The notes: generated from the sequence alone by a model not told the origin. 64,000 nt of DNA from Cerina litoralis (GCA_022008415.1 JAIRBC010000002.1:1-64000); one strand, 5' to 3'. Numbered from the stretch's first letter, positions 1 to 9,554 are shown. Numbers and translations: made by a program.

Positions 1-171
1 TAAAATTTACCTCAATTTAGTAAATATAATCTAAATCAATTCAATTTTAAATATCTATTTATCAACACGTTAAACTCAATTCGGTGTCAGTTGTAGCGAG
101 TTTTTAAGTGACACCGAATTTGCCCCTTTTAGACTGCAATTAAATGATATCAAACGATATTGAATAAAATG

Positions 172-205
172 AAAAAACCTGCAAATCAACGATTTACAGG
201 TTTTT
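172..205 (-). terminator. Rho-independent terminator of tRNA-Ser
   Basis: A hairpin with a nearly perfect 15-bp stem (one mismatch) and a three-base loop. On the minus strand it ends in a run of T. It lies 25 bases beyond the 3' end of the tRNA-Ser gene, where a terminator for that transcript is expected. Confidence 0.8.
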
Positions 206-229
206 CGGTGCCCTTTACGGGTCTTTTCG

Positions 230-314
230 CGGAGGAAGAGGGATTCGAACCCCCGGAGGTGTGACCCTCAACAGTTTTCAAGACTGCCGCATTCGACCAC
301 TCTGCCATTCCTCC
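230..314 (-). tRNA. tRNA-Ser (anticodon UGA)
   Basis: Read on the minus strand, an 85-nt class II tRNA: acceptor stem GGAGGAA pairing with TTCCTCC, D-arm with AGAGTGG, anticodon loop CTTGAAA giving anticodon TGA, a long variable arm typical of serine tRNAs, and the T-loop GTTCGAATC. CCA is not encoded. It reads UCA and, by wobble, other UCN codons. It has its own promoter and terminator on either side. Confidence 0.96.
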
Positions 315-345
315 TCAATATGTTTCCTACATTAGAAGGGTCTGT

Positions 346-383
346 ACCCTCCTAGGCAAACCTAAGGATTTGCCTAGGAGGGT
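346..383 (-). repeat. Perfect 15-bp inverted repeat in the tRNA-Ser leader
   Basis: Two arms, 346-360 and 369-383, are exact reverse complements (core CCTCCTAGGCAAA) around an 8-base loop. The dyad begins two bases downstream of the tRNA-Ser -7 box, so the pre-tRNA leader would start with a stable hairpin. It could instead be a binding site for a dimeric protein; the sequence does not decide. Confidence 0.75.
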
Positions 384-384
384 G

Positions 385-392
385 CAAATATA
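385..392 (-). promoter_or_regulatory. Promoter -7 box of tRNA-Ser
   Basis: TATATTTG on the minus strand, followed by CACCC. This matches the Bacteroidota housekeeping -7 consensus TAnnTTTG and is the same 13-mer, TATATTTGCACCC, found ahead of tRNA-Lys at 25,924. No clear -33 TTG is seen at the usual distance. Confidence 0.7.
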
Positions 393-590
393 AGAACCTT
401 TTCCATAAATTATGAGTCTATTTTAAAAAAATACACCCACAAGAAAATCCATCCAATAATCTTGATGGCGGCATTGAGTTTTCTAATATAAGAAACCGGT
501 ATCCACCCGACGCCTAACAAAAGTTACTGTCCTATGGACAATGCCAATTGGCAATTAAGCCGGGAGAAATCCTAAGATAGGGCTATCGCC

Positions 591-1082
591 CTACTTCCTT
601 TGACTCAACAGTTCGTTGATCAGGCCCGACCAGAGCGAGGCAAAGGGCACTTCCCCTCTTTGTTGCATATGATCTTCCACGTTGAACAATTCCCACAGAA
701 AATTGGGGTCCTTTTTAGGATTTGGAATAAATGTCAATTCGAGCCTTTCCAAGGCCCGGTACTCCCCATTCGCAGATCGTATGGTTCTACTCGTATTTAT
801 GACCTTGGATCCCTTTATATCCGAGAGATCAACAAACTTTGACACCTCCTTATCTTTAATCTTTTTAAAAAACAGGGCACATCCGGAGATCTCGTCAAGC
901 CCAATAGCAAAATCACCACAACATTGATAATGGGTTACCTTACAATTATGATCGTGCGCTATTTCCTTTAGCCCTTGCCCTAGTCTTTTATTCTTTTTTT
1001 TTGTGTTACCACCCATCAATACGAAGGGCAGTACTAACATGGCAACAAAGGTCGCCTCTATTACTGTTGTTCCAATATCCAT
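591..1082 (-). CDS. Hypothetical membrane-anchored protein, 163 aa
   Basis: I do not recognise the family. The first 24 residues form one hydrophobic segment (VIEATFVAMLVLPFVLMGG) followed at once by a basic stretch (KKKNKR), which suggests an N-terminal anchor with the rest in the cytoplasm. The soluble part is mixed in charge and contains a CC pair near residue 54. It stands alone, with an A-rich upstream region rather than a strong Shine-Dalgarno site. No function is assigned. Confidence 0.6.
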   Translation of the reverse strand: MDIGTTVIEATFVAMLVLPFVLMGGNTKKKNKRLGQGLKEIAHDHNCKVTHYQCCGDFAIGLDEISGCALFFKKIKDKEVSKFVDLSDIKGSKVINTSRTIRSANGEYRALERLELTFIPNPKKDPNFLWELFNVEDHMQQRGEVPFASLWSGLINELLSQRK

Positions 1083-1285
1083 TTTAAAGTTTTTTGATTT
1101 TTATGATCGAGGATCATTTATTAGCGGCTCATTGATGTATTGACCAATTATGGCCCATACCCTTACGTTTTATAAAAGTGTTTACATTCGCCTTTATCGC
1201 AAAGGTCCATACGACAAGTTTTGCACGGTCCCCCTAATTGAGTTTATTATTAATTGGGCATTTAAGCCCCTACGGAGTAGGAAGA

Positions 1286-1675
1286 TTACCAATAATAGTG
1301 GAAAGGAAATATCAGGTCCGATTTGCGATAATTGACCAGAAGGTGTTTGGAGAGATTGTTGTATTGACGGTATCCTGTCTTAAAAAGTTCTTCGGTCACC
1401 TTTATTCGCGAACGGTAACCCGCCCAGGATGTCTTAAATTCCGGGAAAGTAGGGTTGAAAAAATTGGTTGAATAGCCTTCGATCTGGGTGGCATTGCCAA
1501 ACAACTTGACTGTCGTGGCCGAATAAACATTGTGGCGCCCATTAAAACTGCTTTCCAAAACATCACCAGAAGGAGAGGGAGATTCCGTTCCCACCATATG
1601 GAAGAGCAAAAATGTAAATAGGACCCAGGATAAGACCCCAAAAACATTTCCTATCCTATATAGTAATTTCTGCAT
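1286..1675 (-). CDS. Hypothetical small protein with N-terminal signal or anchor, 129 aa
   Basis: Not recognised. Residues 5-27 are hydrophobic (GNVFGVLSWVLFTFLLFHMV), either a signal peptide or a membrane anchor. The rest is polar and rich in aromatic residues. The start is preceded by an A/T-rich stretch like other starts here. The C-terminal part has no obvious domain, so this could be a diverging or decayed gene. It lies about 200 bases upstream of the hypothetical gene at 591-1082, on the same strand. Confidence 0.45.
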   Translation of the reverse strand: MQKLLYRIGNVFGVLSWVLFTFLLFHMVGTESPSPSGDVLESSFNGRHNVYSATTVKLFGNATQIEGYSTNFFNPTFPEFKTSWAGYRSRIKVTEELFKTGYRQYNNLSKHLLVNYRKSDLIFPFHYYW

Positions 1676-2020
1676 CTTTTAAAAGTAAAATAAGTGGAAA
1701 TCTGTTCCGATCAAATCAATCCTGCACCGTACCGACCCAACTATGCGGTTTTCCGATTTTGCATTGATCAAATACAGGAACGAAGTTAAGAAATTAAAAT
1801 ATCATAATTAAAATGGCGCCGTATTTTCCAACCACGTCCATATGGGCTAACAATCAACCACAAATTTGGTCGACCGTCCATGCCTCGCCCGGATTTAGCA
1901 CCTATATAATACCCATGTTTTAATTTGGTTGCTTATTGCCTAATTTCGACCGCTCTGCCGTTAAGGTCTTCAAAATCCTTGGTTTCCAAATATCAATCCA
2001 CGATTCCCTATCTTTACTTA
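1676..2020. other. Intergenic region without recognised gene
   Basis: A 345-base stretch between a minus-strand gene and the DoxX-like gene, so it should hold divergent promoters. An open frame runs in from 1925 towards the DoxX-like gene, but its first 32 codons do not resemble the family. I see no RNA gene or strong hairpin. Confidence 0.4.
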
Positions 2021-2380
2021 ATGGAAACCCCTTGGCACCTTTTCCTCATGGCGGCACTTTACCTATTCGGCGGCCTGATGCATTTTATAAAACCGAGGAT
2101 ATATCTTCGGATAATGCCAAGGTTTTTGCCCAATCCCGAATTGCTGGTAAAACTGAGTGGTTGGGCCGAGATAGGTATAGCAATTGCCCTCTGCATCCCT
2201 TATTTCCGTAACTTGGCCATTTGGCTGCTTATAGCAATGCTCGCCATTTTCCTTTGGGTACATTTTTATATGCTTTCCAGCAAAAAAGCGGGGGCCGGAG
2301 TGCCGCAATGGATTTTGATACTCAGAATACCGCTGCAGTTTGTGCTGATGTATTGGGCATTTACGTACGTTACTGCGTAA
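2021..2380 (+). CDS. DoxX-like small membrane protein, 119 aa
   Basis: Four hydrophobic segments in about 119 residues and the early GGLMHFIKP pattern resemble the DoxX/DoxX-like family of four-helix inner-membrane proteins, whose members are tied to redox or quinone chemistry but are mostly uncharacterised. The ATG at 2021 is chosen because the family begins at this membrane helix; the open frame extends upstream without similarity. It is monocistronic, 88 bases ahead of fdhD on the same strand. Confidence 0.65.
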   Translation: METPWHLFLMAALYLFGGLMHFIKPRIYLRIMPRFLPNPELLVKLSGWAEIGIAIALCIPYFRNLAIWLLIAMLAIFLWVHFYMLSSKKAGAGVPQWILILRIPLQFVLMYWAFTYVTA

Positions 2381-2468
2381 GTAAGCGGTAACCGAAGATT
2401 TAAACCAATTTATTGGCAAATTTCAACATTCCTCGATAAATAGTAATTTTACGTTTAGACACCAATTT

Positions 2469-3323
2469 ATGAATCCCGGAGTTATTTCAAACAATATTAT
2501 CAAGGTCAGCAAGGAAGGTGCGATTCCAACGCCCGACCTTCTTGTGACAGAGGAGCCGATGGAGATACAATTATTGCATCCCAGCTTGTCCGAGCCCCTG
2601 CCCCTAATTTTGACCATGAGAACACCCGGAAACGATTTTGAGCTAACAACGGGTTTTCTGCTTGCCGAAAACATAATCAACGGGATGGAAGATATAGAGC
2701 ATATGTTCCACTGTAAGCTCGTTGAAACGGCCGCAAAAGGAAACGTGGTTAAGGTTAAACTTAAGCCCCATGTTAAAATTGATACCGACATGTACGCACG
2801 AAATTTTACATCGACCGCCGGTTGTGGTATATGTGGAAAACAGCAGTTAGACCAAATAATTTGTAACGCCAGTTCCATGCAGGGAAATAATCTGAAAGCC
2901 AAATTCGATATTATTTCCAGTCTGCCCGCTTCCTTAATGTTCCATCAAAATATATTTAAGCACACCGGGGGCTTGCACGCTTCTGCCCTATTCTCGGCTG
3001 AAGGAGAACTCGTATTATCCCGTGAGGACATTGGCCGGCACAATGCATTGGACAAAGTAATAGGCGCTTGCTTGGCACTAGACCCCGATCTACTGGGCAA
3101 TAGTATCCTGCTAGTAAGTGGAAGAATCGGATTTGAATTGGTTCAAAAAGCAGCCGTCGCGGGCATTCCGATTATGGTAGGAGTCGGGGCACCATCGAGC
3201 CTATCGGTTCAATTGGCGGCAAAAATGGATATGACCCTTATCGGGTTCGCAAAGGAATCGAGCTTTAATATTTACCACGGGGAAAAGCGCATTATAATAA
3301 ATGGAACAAACAAAATAGAATAA
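2469..3323 (+). CDS. fdhD: Formate dehydrogenase accessory sulfurtransferase FdhD
   Basis: FdhD moves sulfur from a cysteine desulfurase (IscS in E. coli) to the molybdenum cofactor, which is required for activity of formate-dehydrogenase-type enzymes. The diagnostic CGICG motif, with the two reactive cysteines, is at residues 119-123. Other family patterns seen are TMRTPGNDFELTTGFLL near residue 50 and SREDIGRHNALDKVIG near residue 185. Length (284 aa) fits the family. It lies 113 bases upstream of the molybdopterin oxidoreductase on the same strand, which is its likely client. Confidence 0.94.
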   Translation: MNPGVISNNIIKVSKEGAIPTPDLLVTEEPMEIQLLHPSLSEPLPLILTMRTPGNDFELTTGFLLAENIINGMEDIEHMFHCKLVETAAKGNVVKVKLKPHVKIDTDMYARNFTSTAGCGICGKQQLDQIICNASSMQGNNLKAKFDIISSLPASLMFHQNIFKHTGGLHASALFSAEGELVLSREDIGRHNALDKVIGACLALDPDLLGNSILLVSGRIGFELVQKAAVAGIPIMVGVGAPSSLSVQLAAKMDMTLIGFAKESSFNIYHGEKRIIINGTNKIE

Positions 3324-3436
3324 AGTGCAAAGACTATACGCATAAATTAAAACGTCTACTCTCCCTTTTCTATGGTTTCTTTTTTTTAATCCGATTTTTA
3401 TTGAAAAGCCACAAAAACTAAATTATCGCTTCTAGC

Positions 3437-5746
3437 ATGAAAACAAAAAAAGGCAATTACCCAACTACTCCCGAAATGCTTTCGGATCTAAAACTTAAGG
3501 ATATTCCGGAATTTGCCACTGGTTTTAAGGCGATAAAATCTACCATGGAGCATATTTCCCGCGAAGCAGGGATCGGCCGTGGCCTGTTGGGCTTAAACAA
3601 AATGAACCAAAAAGGCGGGTTCGATTGCCCGGGATGTGCTTGGCCCGATCCCGATGGCCACCGGTCTAATTTAGGTGAATATTGTGAAAACGGAGCCAAA
3701 GCCTTGGCAGAGGAGGCCACCACCCTACAAGCCACCCCCGAGTTCTTTAAAAACCACAGAGTATCGGAGTTATTGCAATGGACAGATTACGAATTGGGGA
3801 AAAGTGGGCGTATCACCGAACCCATGATTTTGGAACCCGGTGACCACAATTACAAACCCATTTCCTGGAACGGTGCATTTAAAAAGATTGCCGACGAACT
3901 CAACGCCCTACCCTCTCCGGACGATGCCATTTTTTACACGTCGGGCCGCACCAGCAACGAAGCCGCGTTTCTACACCAACTGTTTGTAAGACAGTTTGGC
4001 ACCAACAACTTGCCAGACTGTTCCAATATGTGCCATGAATCTAGTGGAAGCGCTCTAAGCGAAACCATTGGTATTGGGAAGGCCACCATAAAGCTCGATG
4101 ACTTTTCCAAAACGGATCTCGTGATAATCATGGGGCAGAATCCAGGCACCAATCACCCGAGAATGCTATCGGCCTTGGAAGAAACAAAGAGACATGGAGG
4201 TAAAATCATTGCAATAAATCCCTTGCCGGAAGTGGGATTGCTCAAATTTAAACATCCACAAAAGTTGAGCGACATGCTGGGCAAACCCAAAGAACTAACC
4301 GATATTTTTCTTCAGGTAAAGATTAATGGTGACGTGGCGCTACTAAAAGCCATTTTATTGTTTTTGATAAATGAGGCGGAAAAAAATCACCCCGACGCTC
4401 TCGATCGGGAATTTATTCAGCATTACACAGAAAACTTCGATTTATTTTTAAGCGACCTCAAATTAAATTCCATCCGAGACCTGGTAACTAGGTCCGGCGT
4501 GCCCTATAATCGGTTCTTGGAGGCATCGGAATTAATACTGAGGAGTAAAAAAATTATTATCTGTTGGGCCATGGGACTCACCCAACACAAAAACGCGGTG
4601 GACAATGTCCGGGAAGCCGTAAACCTTTTACTCTTAAAGGGAAGCATCGGCATAGAGGGTGGCGGGGTTTGTCCGGTTCGTGGCCATAGCAACGTTCAAG
4701 GAGATCGCACTATGGGCATTTGGGAAGTAGCCCAAAAGGATTTTTTGGACAAATTAGGGGTACGCTTCCAGTTTTCCCCTCCCTACCACAACGGTTATGA
4801 CGTAGTCAGGGCGATCAAGGCCATGGAACGGCAAAAGGGGAAAGTTTTCATCGGACTGGGAGGTAATTTTATTTCCGCCACCCCAGATACCGAGCTTACC
4901 GCCAACGCCCTTCGAAACTGTAAACTGACGGTTCAGGTATCCACCAAACCCAACCGAAGTCATTTGGTCCACGGGGATACCGCCATTATTCTCCCCTGCC
5001 TTGGACGATCGGACAAGGACCTTCAAAATGGAATTCCCCAATTTGTATCCGTAGAGAATTCCATGGGCATTGTACATTCCTCCCAAGGGAATTTACAACC
5101 TGTATCCAAACACTTAATGAGTGAGCCCATGATCATAGCCCGGTTGGCACAGGAAACACTTGGCCCTAATGCTACTTTCGATTGGGTGCAAATGGCCAGC
5201 AAATACGATTTGATCCGGGATGCCATTTCCGAGGTAATACCGGGGTTTGAAGATTATAACAGGAAAGTACGCCAACCGGCAGGATTCTATCTTCCCAACG
5301 GTCCCCGAGAAAGGAAATTTACGACACCCAGCGGTAAAGCCCAATTTACCACTAACAAGCCGTCCGATGTAACACTTAAAGATGGAGAATTTATTATGAT
5401 GACCATAAGGTCCCACGATCAGTACAACACAACAATTTATGGCTTGGACGATAGATATCGCGGCATCCATAACGAACGTCGGGTAGTACTTATGAACCGT
5501 GAAGACCTGCAACTAGCCAAGATCCCCGAACAATCCATAGTGGATTTGCAGAGCGATTTTGAAGGAGAGAAGCGCGTTGCAAAAAACTTTATCGCCCTCG
5601 GCTATGATATCCCCAGAGGCTGTGTGGCCACCTATTTTCCGGAGGCCAATGTTCTCGTACCCATCAACAACGTAGCCAGAAAAAGCAATACCCCGGCCTC
5701 CAAATCGGTCGTTGTTTCGATTAGAAAAAGAACAGAAGGCACTTAA
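3437..5746 (+). CDS. FdhF/YdeP-type molybdopterin oxidoreductase
   Basis: A 769-residue cytoplasmic molybdopterin-bis-MGD oxidoreductase of the YdeP group (known in E. coli for an acid-resistance phenotype). The N-terminus has C64, C67 and C83 within CPGCAWPDPDG and YCENG, which departs from the Cx2Cx3C cluster motif of true formate dehydrogenases. C199 in NMCHESSG sits where the molybdenum-ligating Cys or Sec is expected. The C-terminal third matches the molybdopterin dinucleotide-binding domain (SHDQYNTTIYGLDDRYRG). No signal peptide and no electron-transfer subunit are present nearby. The upstream fdhD suggests a need for sulfurated cofactor. The substrate is unknown. Confidence 0.88.
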   Translation: MKTKKGNYPTTPEMLSDLKLKDIPEFATGFKAIKSTMEHISREAGIGRGLLGLNKMNQKGGFDCPGCAWPDPDGHRSNLGEYCENGAKALAEEATTLQATPEFFKNHRVSELLQWTDYELGKSGRITEPMILEPGDHNYKPISWNGAFKKIADELNALPSPDDAIFYTSGRTSNEAAFLHQLFVRQFGTNNLPDCSNMCHESSGSALSETIGIGKATIKLDDFSKTDLVIIMGQNPGTNHPRMLSALEETKRHGGKIIAINPLPEVGLLKFKHPQKLSDMLGKPKELTDIFLQVKINGDVALLKAILLFLINEAEKNHPDALDREFIQHYTENFDLFLSDLKLNSIRDLVTRSGVPYNRFLEASELILRSKKIIICWAMGLTQHKNAVDNVREAVNLLLLKGSIGIEGGGVCPVRGHSNVQGDRTMGIWEVAQKDFLDKLGVRFQFSPPYHNGYDVVRAIKAMERQKGKVFIGLGGNFISATPDTELTANALRNCKLTVQVSTKPNRSHLVHGDTAIILPCLGRSDKDLQNGIPQFVSVENSMGIVHSSQGNLQPVSKHLMSEPMIIARLAQETLGPNATFDWVQMASKYDLIRDAISEVIPGFEDYNRKVRQPAGFYLPNGPRERKFTTPSGKAQFTTNKPSDVTLKDGEFIMMTIRSHDQYNTTIYGLDDRYRGIHNERRVVLMNREDLQLAKIPEQSIVDLQSDFEGEKRVAKNFIALGYDIPRGCVATYFPEANVLVPINNVARKSNTPASKSVVVSIRKRTEGT

Positions 5747-5875
5747 TTAGCTGGAAGTAACAGGAGGCAGATTTCAGGAAAGGTTTAAAAGGATTCATTT
5801 TTCTATTGTTTCAGGCTCCAAGTTAGGTTTGTCCCCAAAATAATCAAGGGCTTGTTGGGAAATAACATTTACACC

Positions 5876-5900
5876 TGAGCTTGAATTTGAGCTTGAACTT
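5876..5900. repeat. Dispersed 'TTGAGCTTGAACTT' intergenic repeat, copy 1
   Basis: Two tandem degenerate copies of GAGCTTGAAYTT. The same paired arrangement occurs at 11,091-11,117 and 12,549-12,576. Here it precedes thrS; the other copies sit at the ends of minus-strand genes. Confidence 0.6.
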
Positions 5901-5901
5901 G

Positions 5902-5919
5902 TCCCGATAATTATCGGGA
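5902..5919. repeat. Palindrome TCCCGATAATTATCGGGA upstream of thrS
   Basis: An 18-bp perfect palindrome located about 20 bases ahead of the thrS -33 element. A close relative, CCCGATAATTTTCGGG, is at 24,185-24,200. It behaves as a dispersed intergenic palindrome, though an operator role at thrS cannot be excluded. Confidence 0.6.
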
Positions 5920-5937
5920 TTGTGTTTTAACTTTAGG

Positions 5938-5968
5938 TTGTATGGGATTCGACAACGTATTATCTTTG
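5938..5968 (+). promoter_or_regulatory. Promoter of thrS (TTG-N20-TATCTTTG)
   Basis: TTG at 5938-5940, a 20-base spacer and TATCTTTG at 5961-5968 match the Bacteroidota sigma-A consensus. The start codon at 5992 follows 24 bases after the -7 box, giving a short leader. Confidence 0.75.
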
Positions 5969-5991
5969 TTGTCTTATACAAAGAGCAACGC

Positions 5992-7932
5992 ATGATAAAA
6001 ATAAAATTGCCTGATGGGTCCGTAAAAGAGTTCCCCCAAGGGACTACACCGATGGAAGTGGCCAAGAGCATCAGCGAAGGGTTGGCGAGAAACGTGATTT
6101 CCGCAAAATTCAATGATGCCACAATTGAAACCGTAACCCCGTTGGTAGAGGATGGTACGCTTGTTCTTTTTACCTGGAAGGACGATGAAGGGAAAAAAGC
6201 CTTTTGGCATTCCACTTCACACGTGGTTGCCCAAGCCTTGGAGGAGCTGTACCCCGGGGTAAAACTTACCATTGGACCAGCCATCGAAAATGGTTTTTAC
6301 TACGATATTGATCTGGGCGAACAAACAATTTCAGAGAAAGATTTTCCGGAAATCGAAAAAAGAGCATTGGAAATCGCACGGGGCAAGCACGAGTATAAAA
6401 TGCGTTCGGTATCTAAGGTGGATGCGCTGAAACTTTACCAAACACAAGGTAACGAATATAAGGTAGAACTAATCGAAAACCTGGAAGACGGTACCATTAC
6501 CTTCTGTGATCACGACACCTTTACCGATCTCTGCCGTGGTGGCCATATTCCCAATACGGGCTTTATTAAGGCCATTAAAATATTGAGCGTTGCCGGTGCC
6601 TATTGGCGCGGGGACGAAAAGAATACGCAGCTAACACGAGTTTATGGTATTTCCTTTCCCAAACAAAAGGAACTTACCGAATACCTGGAATTATTGGAAG
6701 AGGCCAAAAAAAGGGACCACAGAAAATTGGGCAAGGAACTGGAACTCTTTACCTTTTCCCAAAAGGTAGGACAGGGACTTCCGTTGTGGCTCCCAAAAGG
6801 GGCCGCCTTAAGGGAAAGATTGGAAAACTTTTTAAAGAAGGCACAAAAAAAAGCGGGCTACGAAATGGTAGCGACCCCCCACATCGGCCAGAAAGAACTA
6901 TATGTAACCTCCGGACATTACGCCAAATACGGAGCGGACAGTTTTCAGCCCATTAAAACCCCAAAGGAAGACGAGGAGTTTCTGTTAAAGCCCATGAACT
7001 GTCCCCACCACTGCGAAATTTTTAAACACAGACCCTTTAGCTATCGCGAACTGCCCAAACGCTACGCGGAATTTGGAACCGTATATCGCTACGAGCAAAG
7101 CGGGGAACTCCACGGCCTCACCCGTGTACGTGGCTTTACGCAAGACGATGCCCATATCTTCTGTACGCCCGATCAATTGGATACCGAATTTAAAGACGTT
7201 ATCGATCTTGTGCTATACGTTTTTGGCTCGTTGGGCTTCGAGAATTTTAGAACCCAGGTATCCGTTAGGGATCCCGAACACCCCGAAAAATACATCGGAA
7301 GTGTAGAAAACTGGGATAAAGCGGAAAAAGCTATCCTCAATGCCGCCATGGATAAGGGACTCGACTACGAAGTTGTTTCCGGAGAGGCTGCATTTTATGG
7401 ACCGAAGCTAGACTTTATGGTGAAAGATGCCCTGGGAAGAAACTGGCAATTGGGAACCATTCAGGTCGATTACAATTTGCCCGAACGATTTGATCTCACT
7501 TACAAGGGCAGTGATAATGAGCTTCATAGACCCGTAATGATCCACCGTGCGCCCTTTGGCAGTATGGAGCGATTTGTGGCGATCTTATTGGAGCATACGG
7601 GCGGTAATTTTCCGCTATGGCTAACTCCGGAACAGGCCATTCTATTGCCTATCAGCGAGAAGCACGAAAAATATGCGAAAAAAGTTTTAAATTCGCTTGA
7701 AAATGACGAAATTCGCGCCCTCATTGATAACAGAAATGAGACCGTCGGCAAGAAAATAAGGGAAGCCGAAATGAATAAGATCCCGTTTATGCTGATCGTT
7801 GGAGAAAACGAGGAGGTGAGCCATACCGTTTCGGTCCGAAGGCATGGGGGAGAAGATCTAGGAGCCATGCCCATTAAGGACTTCGCCGAATTGGTCAATA
7901 AAAAAATAAATAGTAACTTAAAGTCGTTTTAG
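5992..7932 (+). CDS. thrS: Threonyl-tRNA synthetase
   Basis: Charges tRNA-Thr with threonine in the cytoplasm. The 646-residue protein has the full bacterial layout: TGS domain at the N-terminus, the second (editing) domain with [11 protein letters not shown] near residue 75 (HxxxH), the class II catalytic core with zinc cysteine and histidine in [12 protein letters not shown], motif 2 in [14 protein letters not shown], motif 3 in [11 protein letters not shown], and a C-terminal anticodon-binding domain. The open frame runs upstream to 5920, but the ATG at 5992 gives the normal MIKIKLPDG start and lies behind a good promoter. It heads the thrS-infC-rpmI-rplT cluster. Confidence 0.98.
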   Translation: MIKIKLPDGSVKEFPQGTTPMEVAKSISEGLARNVISAKFNDATIETVTPLVEDGTLVLFTWKDDEGKKAFWHSTSHVVAQALEELYPGVKLTIGPAIENGFYYDIDLGEQTISEKDFPEIEKRALEIARGKHEYKMRSVSKVDALKLYQTQGNEYKVELIENLEDGTITFCDHDTFTDLCRGGHIPNTGFIKAIKILSVAGAYWRGDEKNTQLTRVYGISFPKQKELTEYLELLEEAKKRDHRKLGKELELFTFSQKVGQGLPLWLPKGAALRERLENFLKKAQKKAGYEMVATPHIGQKELYVTSGHYAKYGADSFQPIKTPKEDEEFLLKPMNCPHHCEIFKHRPFSYRELPKRYAEFGTVYRYEQSGELHGLTRVRGFTQDDAHIFCTPDQLDTEFKDVIDLVLYVFGSLGFENFRTQVSVRDPEHPEKYIGSVENWDKAEKAILNAAMDKGLDYEVVSGEAAFYGPKLDFMVKDALGRNWQLGTIQVDYNLPERFDLTYKGSDNELHRPVMIHRAPFGSMERFVAILLEHTGGNFPLWLTPEQAILLPISEKHEKYAKKVLNSLENDEIRALIDNRNETVGKKIREAEMNKIPFMLIVGENEEVSHTVSVRRHGGEDLGAMPIKDFAELVNKKINSNLKSF

Positions 7933-7975
7933 AGACTATTTCATAAAATTAATGTTTAATTAAAAACTCGGAGCC

Positions 7976-8530
7976 ATAGCAATACGAAAGCGATTTAGAC
8001 CCCAACCTAGAAGGGAAAACAAAAACCCTCACAATATCAATGAAAAGATTACCGCCCCCAAGGTACGCTTGGTCGGTGATAATGTAGAAATAGGCGTTTA
8101 TCCTTTTAGGGAAGCTATATCAAAGGCTGAGGAATTAGGATTGGATTTGGTAGAAATTTCGCCAAATGCAGATCCACCGGTCTGCAAGATCATCGATTAC
8201 AAAAAATTTCTTTACGAGCAGAAAAAGCGGGAAAAGGTGATGAAGGCCAAGGCGACCAAAGTCATCGTAAAAGAAATTCGATTTGGGCCCCAAACCGATG
8301 ATCACGATTATGAGTTCAAGAAAAAGCATGCCGAAAAGTTCCTCAAGGACGGTGCAAAATTAAAGGCGTACGTCTTTTTTAAAGGTCGTTCCATTGTCTA
8401 TAAAGATCAGGGAGAAATCCTTTTGTTAAGACTTGCATCGGAGCTGGAAGAACTCGGGAAAGTAGAACAAATGCCTAAATTGGAAGGAAAAAGAATGACA
8501 ATGTTCATCTCTCCAAAAACCAAGAAATAA
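7976..8530 (+). CDS. infC: Translation initiation factor IF-3, AUA start codon
   Basis: IF-3 binds the 30S subunit and checks the start codon and initiator tRNA. The protein has the usual N- and C-terminal domains ([35 protein letters not shown]). Homology begins at [13 protein letters not shown]. The codon before that is ATA at 7976. An in-frame TAA lies at 7961-7963 and the codons between are AAA CTC GGA GCC, so no ATG, GTG or TTG can serve. A GGAG sequence precedes the ATA. An unusual start codon is known for infC (AUU in E. coli), where IF-3 represses its own translation by rejecting it. A later TTG at 8069 would delete 31 conserved residues. Confidence 0.93.
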   Translation: MAIRKRFRPQPRRENKNPHNINEKITAPKVRLVGDNVEIGVYPFREAISKAEELGLDLVEISPNADPPVCKIIDYKKFLYEQKKREKVMKAKATKVIVKEIRFGPQTDDHDYEFKKKHAEKFLKDGAKLKAYVFFKGRSIVYKDQGEILLLRLASELEELGKVEQMPKLEGKRMTMFISPKTKK

Positions 8531-8630
8531 GGCCTTAGACGGAGCTGTAAAAGAAAAACAGTGCCGACCTCATCCAAGGAGAGGTATAACAAAATCATTC
8601 CAAAGGAACGTTTAGAATAGATACTTTGGG

Positions 8631-8650
8631 ATTCCCGCCTTAGCGGGAAT
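8631..8650. repeat. Dispersed hairpin 'ATTCCCGC..GCGGGAAT'
   Basis: Perfect 8-bp arms around CTTA, located between infC and rpmI. A degenerate copy (GATTCCCGCCTTCGCAGGAA) lies between the transketolase genes at 19,661-19,680. It is probably a genome-wide intergenic element rather than an operon-specific signal. Confidence 0.6.
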
Positions 8651-8689
8651 GAAAATAAAGCGAGATAATTAATAAACAAAGGAATCAAA

Positions 8690-8887
8690 ATGCCTAAAAT
8701 GAAAACAAAATCTAGTGCCAAAAAGCGTTTTAAGCTTACCGGTACTGGTAAAATTAAAAGAAAGCATGCCTTTAAAAGCCACATTCTAACGAAGAAGTCT
8801 AAAAAGCGCAAGCTAAAATTAACCCATTCGACCCTGGTAAATCAGGCGGATGTCAACAGTATTAAGGAACAATTGAGTTTAAAGTAA
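8690..8887 (+). CDS. rpmI: 50S ribosomal protein L35
   Basis: A 65-residue, strongly basic protein starting [20 protein letters not shown], the standard L35 signature, with [14 protein letters not shown] in the middle. It sits between infC and rplT as in most bacteria. The 159-base gap after infC holds a dispersed hairpin, longer than in compact operons, so a separate promoter or L20-type control there is possible. Confidence 0.97.
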   Translation: MPKMKTKSSAKKRFKLTGTGKIKRKHAFKSHILTKKSKKRKLKLTHSTLVNQADVNSIKEQLSLK

Positions 8888-9086
8888 TTTGTATCTACCC
8901 TTAAAGTCCGATTACTGCGTTGCGCTTGTTTTGAAAATGGTCATTTTACCTCAGTAAACCCAACGATTTTCCAAACCTGCCCGCACCGGTCGGGCGGGCG
9001 CCGCAAGCCTCGTTCTCGAACTTTAAAAGCAAGATGCAAACAGTTCCTCAACGGTAATTTAAATATTAACCCTGGAGTTAGGCAAA

Positions 9087-9124
9087 TAAAAGAATTCAGA
9101 ATTCAGAATTTATAATTCAGAATT
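9087..9124. repeat. Short tandem 'AATTCAG' repeats before rplT
   Basis: Four near-copies of AATTCAGA within about 35 bases in the 269-base rpmI-rplT gap. The remainder of the gap has a GC-rich stretch (8980-9005) but no clear terminator or gene. Confidence 0.5.
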
Positions 9125-9156
9125 GATGGACCGCCTACTACAAAAAATCAGAAATT

Positions 9157-9501
9157 ATGCCAAGATCAGTAAATTCAGTTGCTTCCAGAGCCCGGAGAAA
9201 AAAGGTGATGAAGCAGGCCAAAGGTTACTTTGGAAGACGTAAAAACGTTTGGACCGTAGCTAAAAATGCGGTAGAAAAAGCAATGTTATATGCTTATAGG
9301 GACCGCAGAAACAAGAAGAGAACTTTCCGTTCCCTTTGGATTACCCGTATCAATGCCGGTGCCAGATTGCACGGAATGTCCTATTCCCAGTTTATGGGCA
9401 AGGTAAAAAGCAATAATATAGCGCTAAACCGTAAGGTTTTGGCCGATTTGGCCATGAACCACCCCGCAGCATTTAAGGCTATTGTAGACCAAGTAAAATA
9501 G
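9157..9501 (+). CDS. rplT: 50S ribosomal protein L20
   Basis: L20 binds 23S rRNA early in 50S assembly and in several bacteria represses its own operon. The 114-residue protein shows the family start [16 protein letters not shown], then [14 protein letters not shown] and [12 protein letters not shown]. It is the last gene of the thrS-infC-rpmI-rplT cluster and is followed within 20 bases by a strong terminator. Confidence 0.97.
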   Translation: MPRSVNSVASRARRKKVMKQAKGYFGRRKNVWTVAKNAVEKAMLYAYRDRRNKKRTFRSLWITRINAGARLHGMSYSQFMGKVKSNNIALNRKVLADLAMNHPAAFKAIVDQVK

Positions 9502-9520
9502 TATAAACATTTATCTCGCT

Positions 9521-9554
9521 AAAAAATCCCGCTCAACAATGCGGGATTTTTTTT
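9521..9554 (+). terminator. Rho-independent terminator after rplT
   Basis: Stem AAAAAATCCCGC / GCGGGATTTTTT (12 bp) with an 8-base loop and a long T run. It ends the ribosomal protein cluster and, being A-rich on the other arm, may also serve the convergent gene at 9585. Confidence 0.9.

Noticed and set aside
59-67. TTATCAACA DnaA-box match near the window start
   Set aside because: A single variant box in AT-rich DNA without other origin features; expected by chance.
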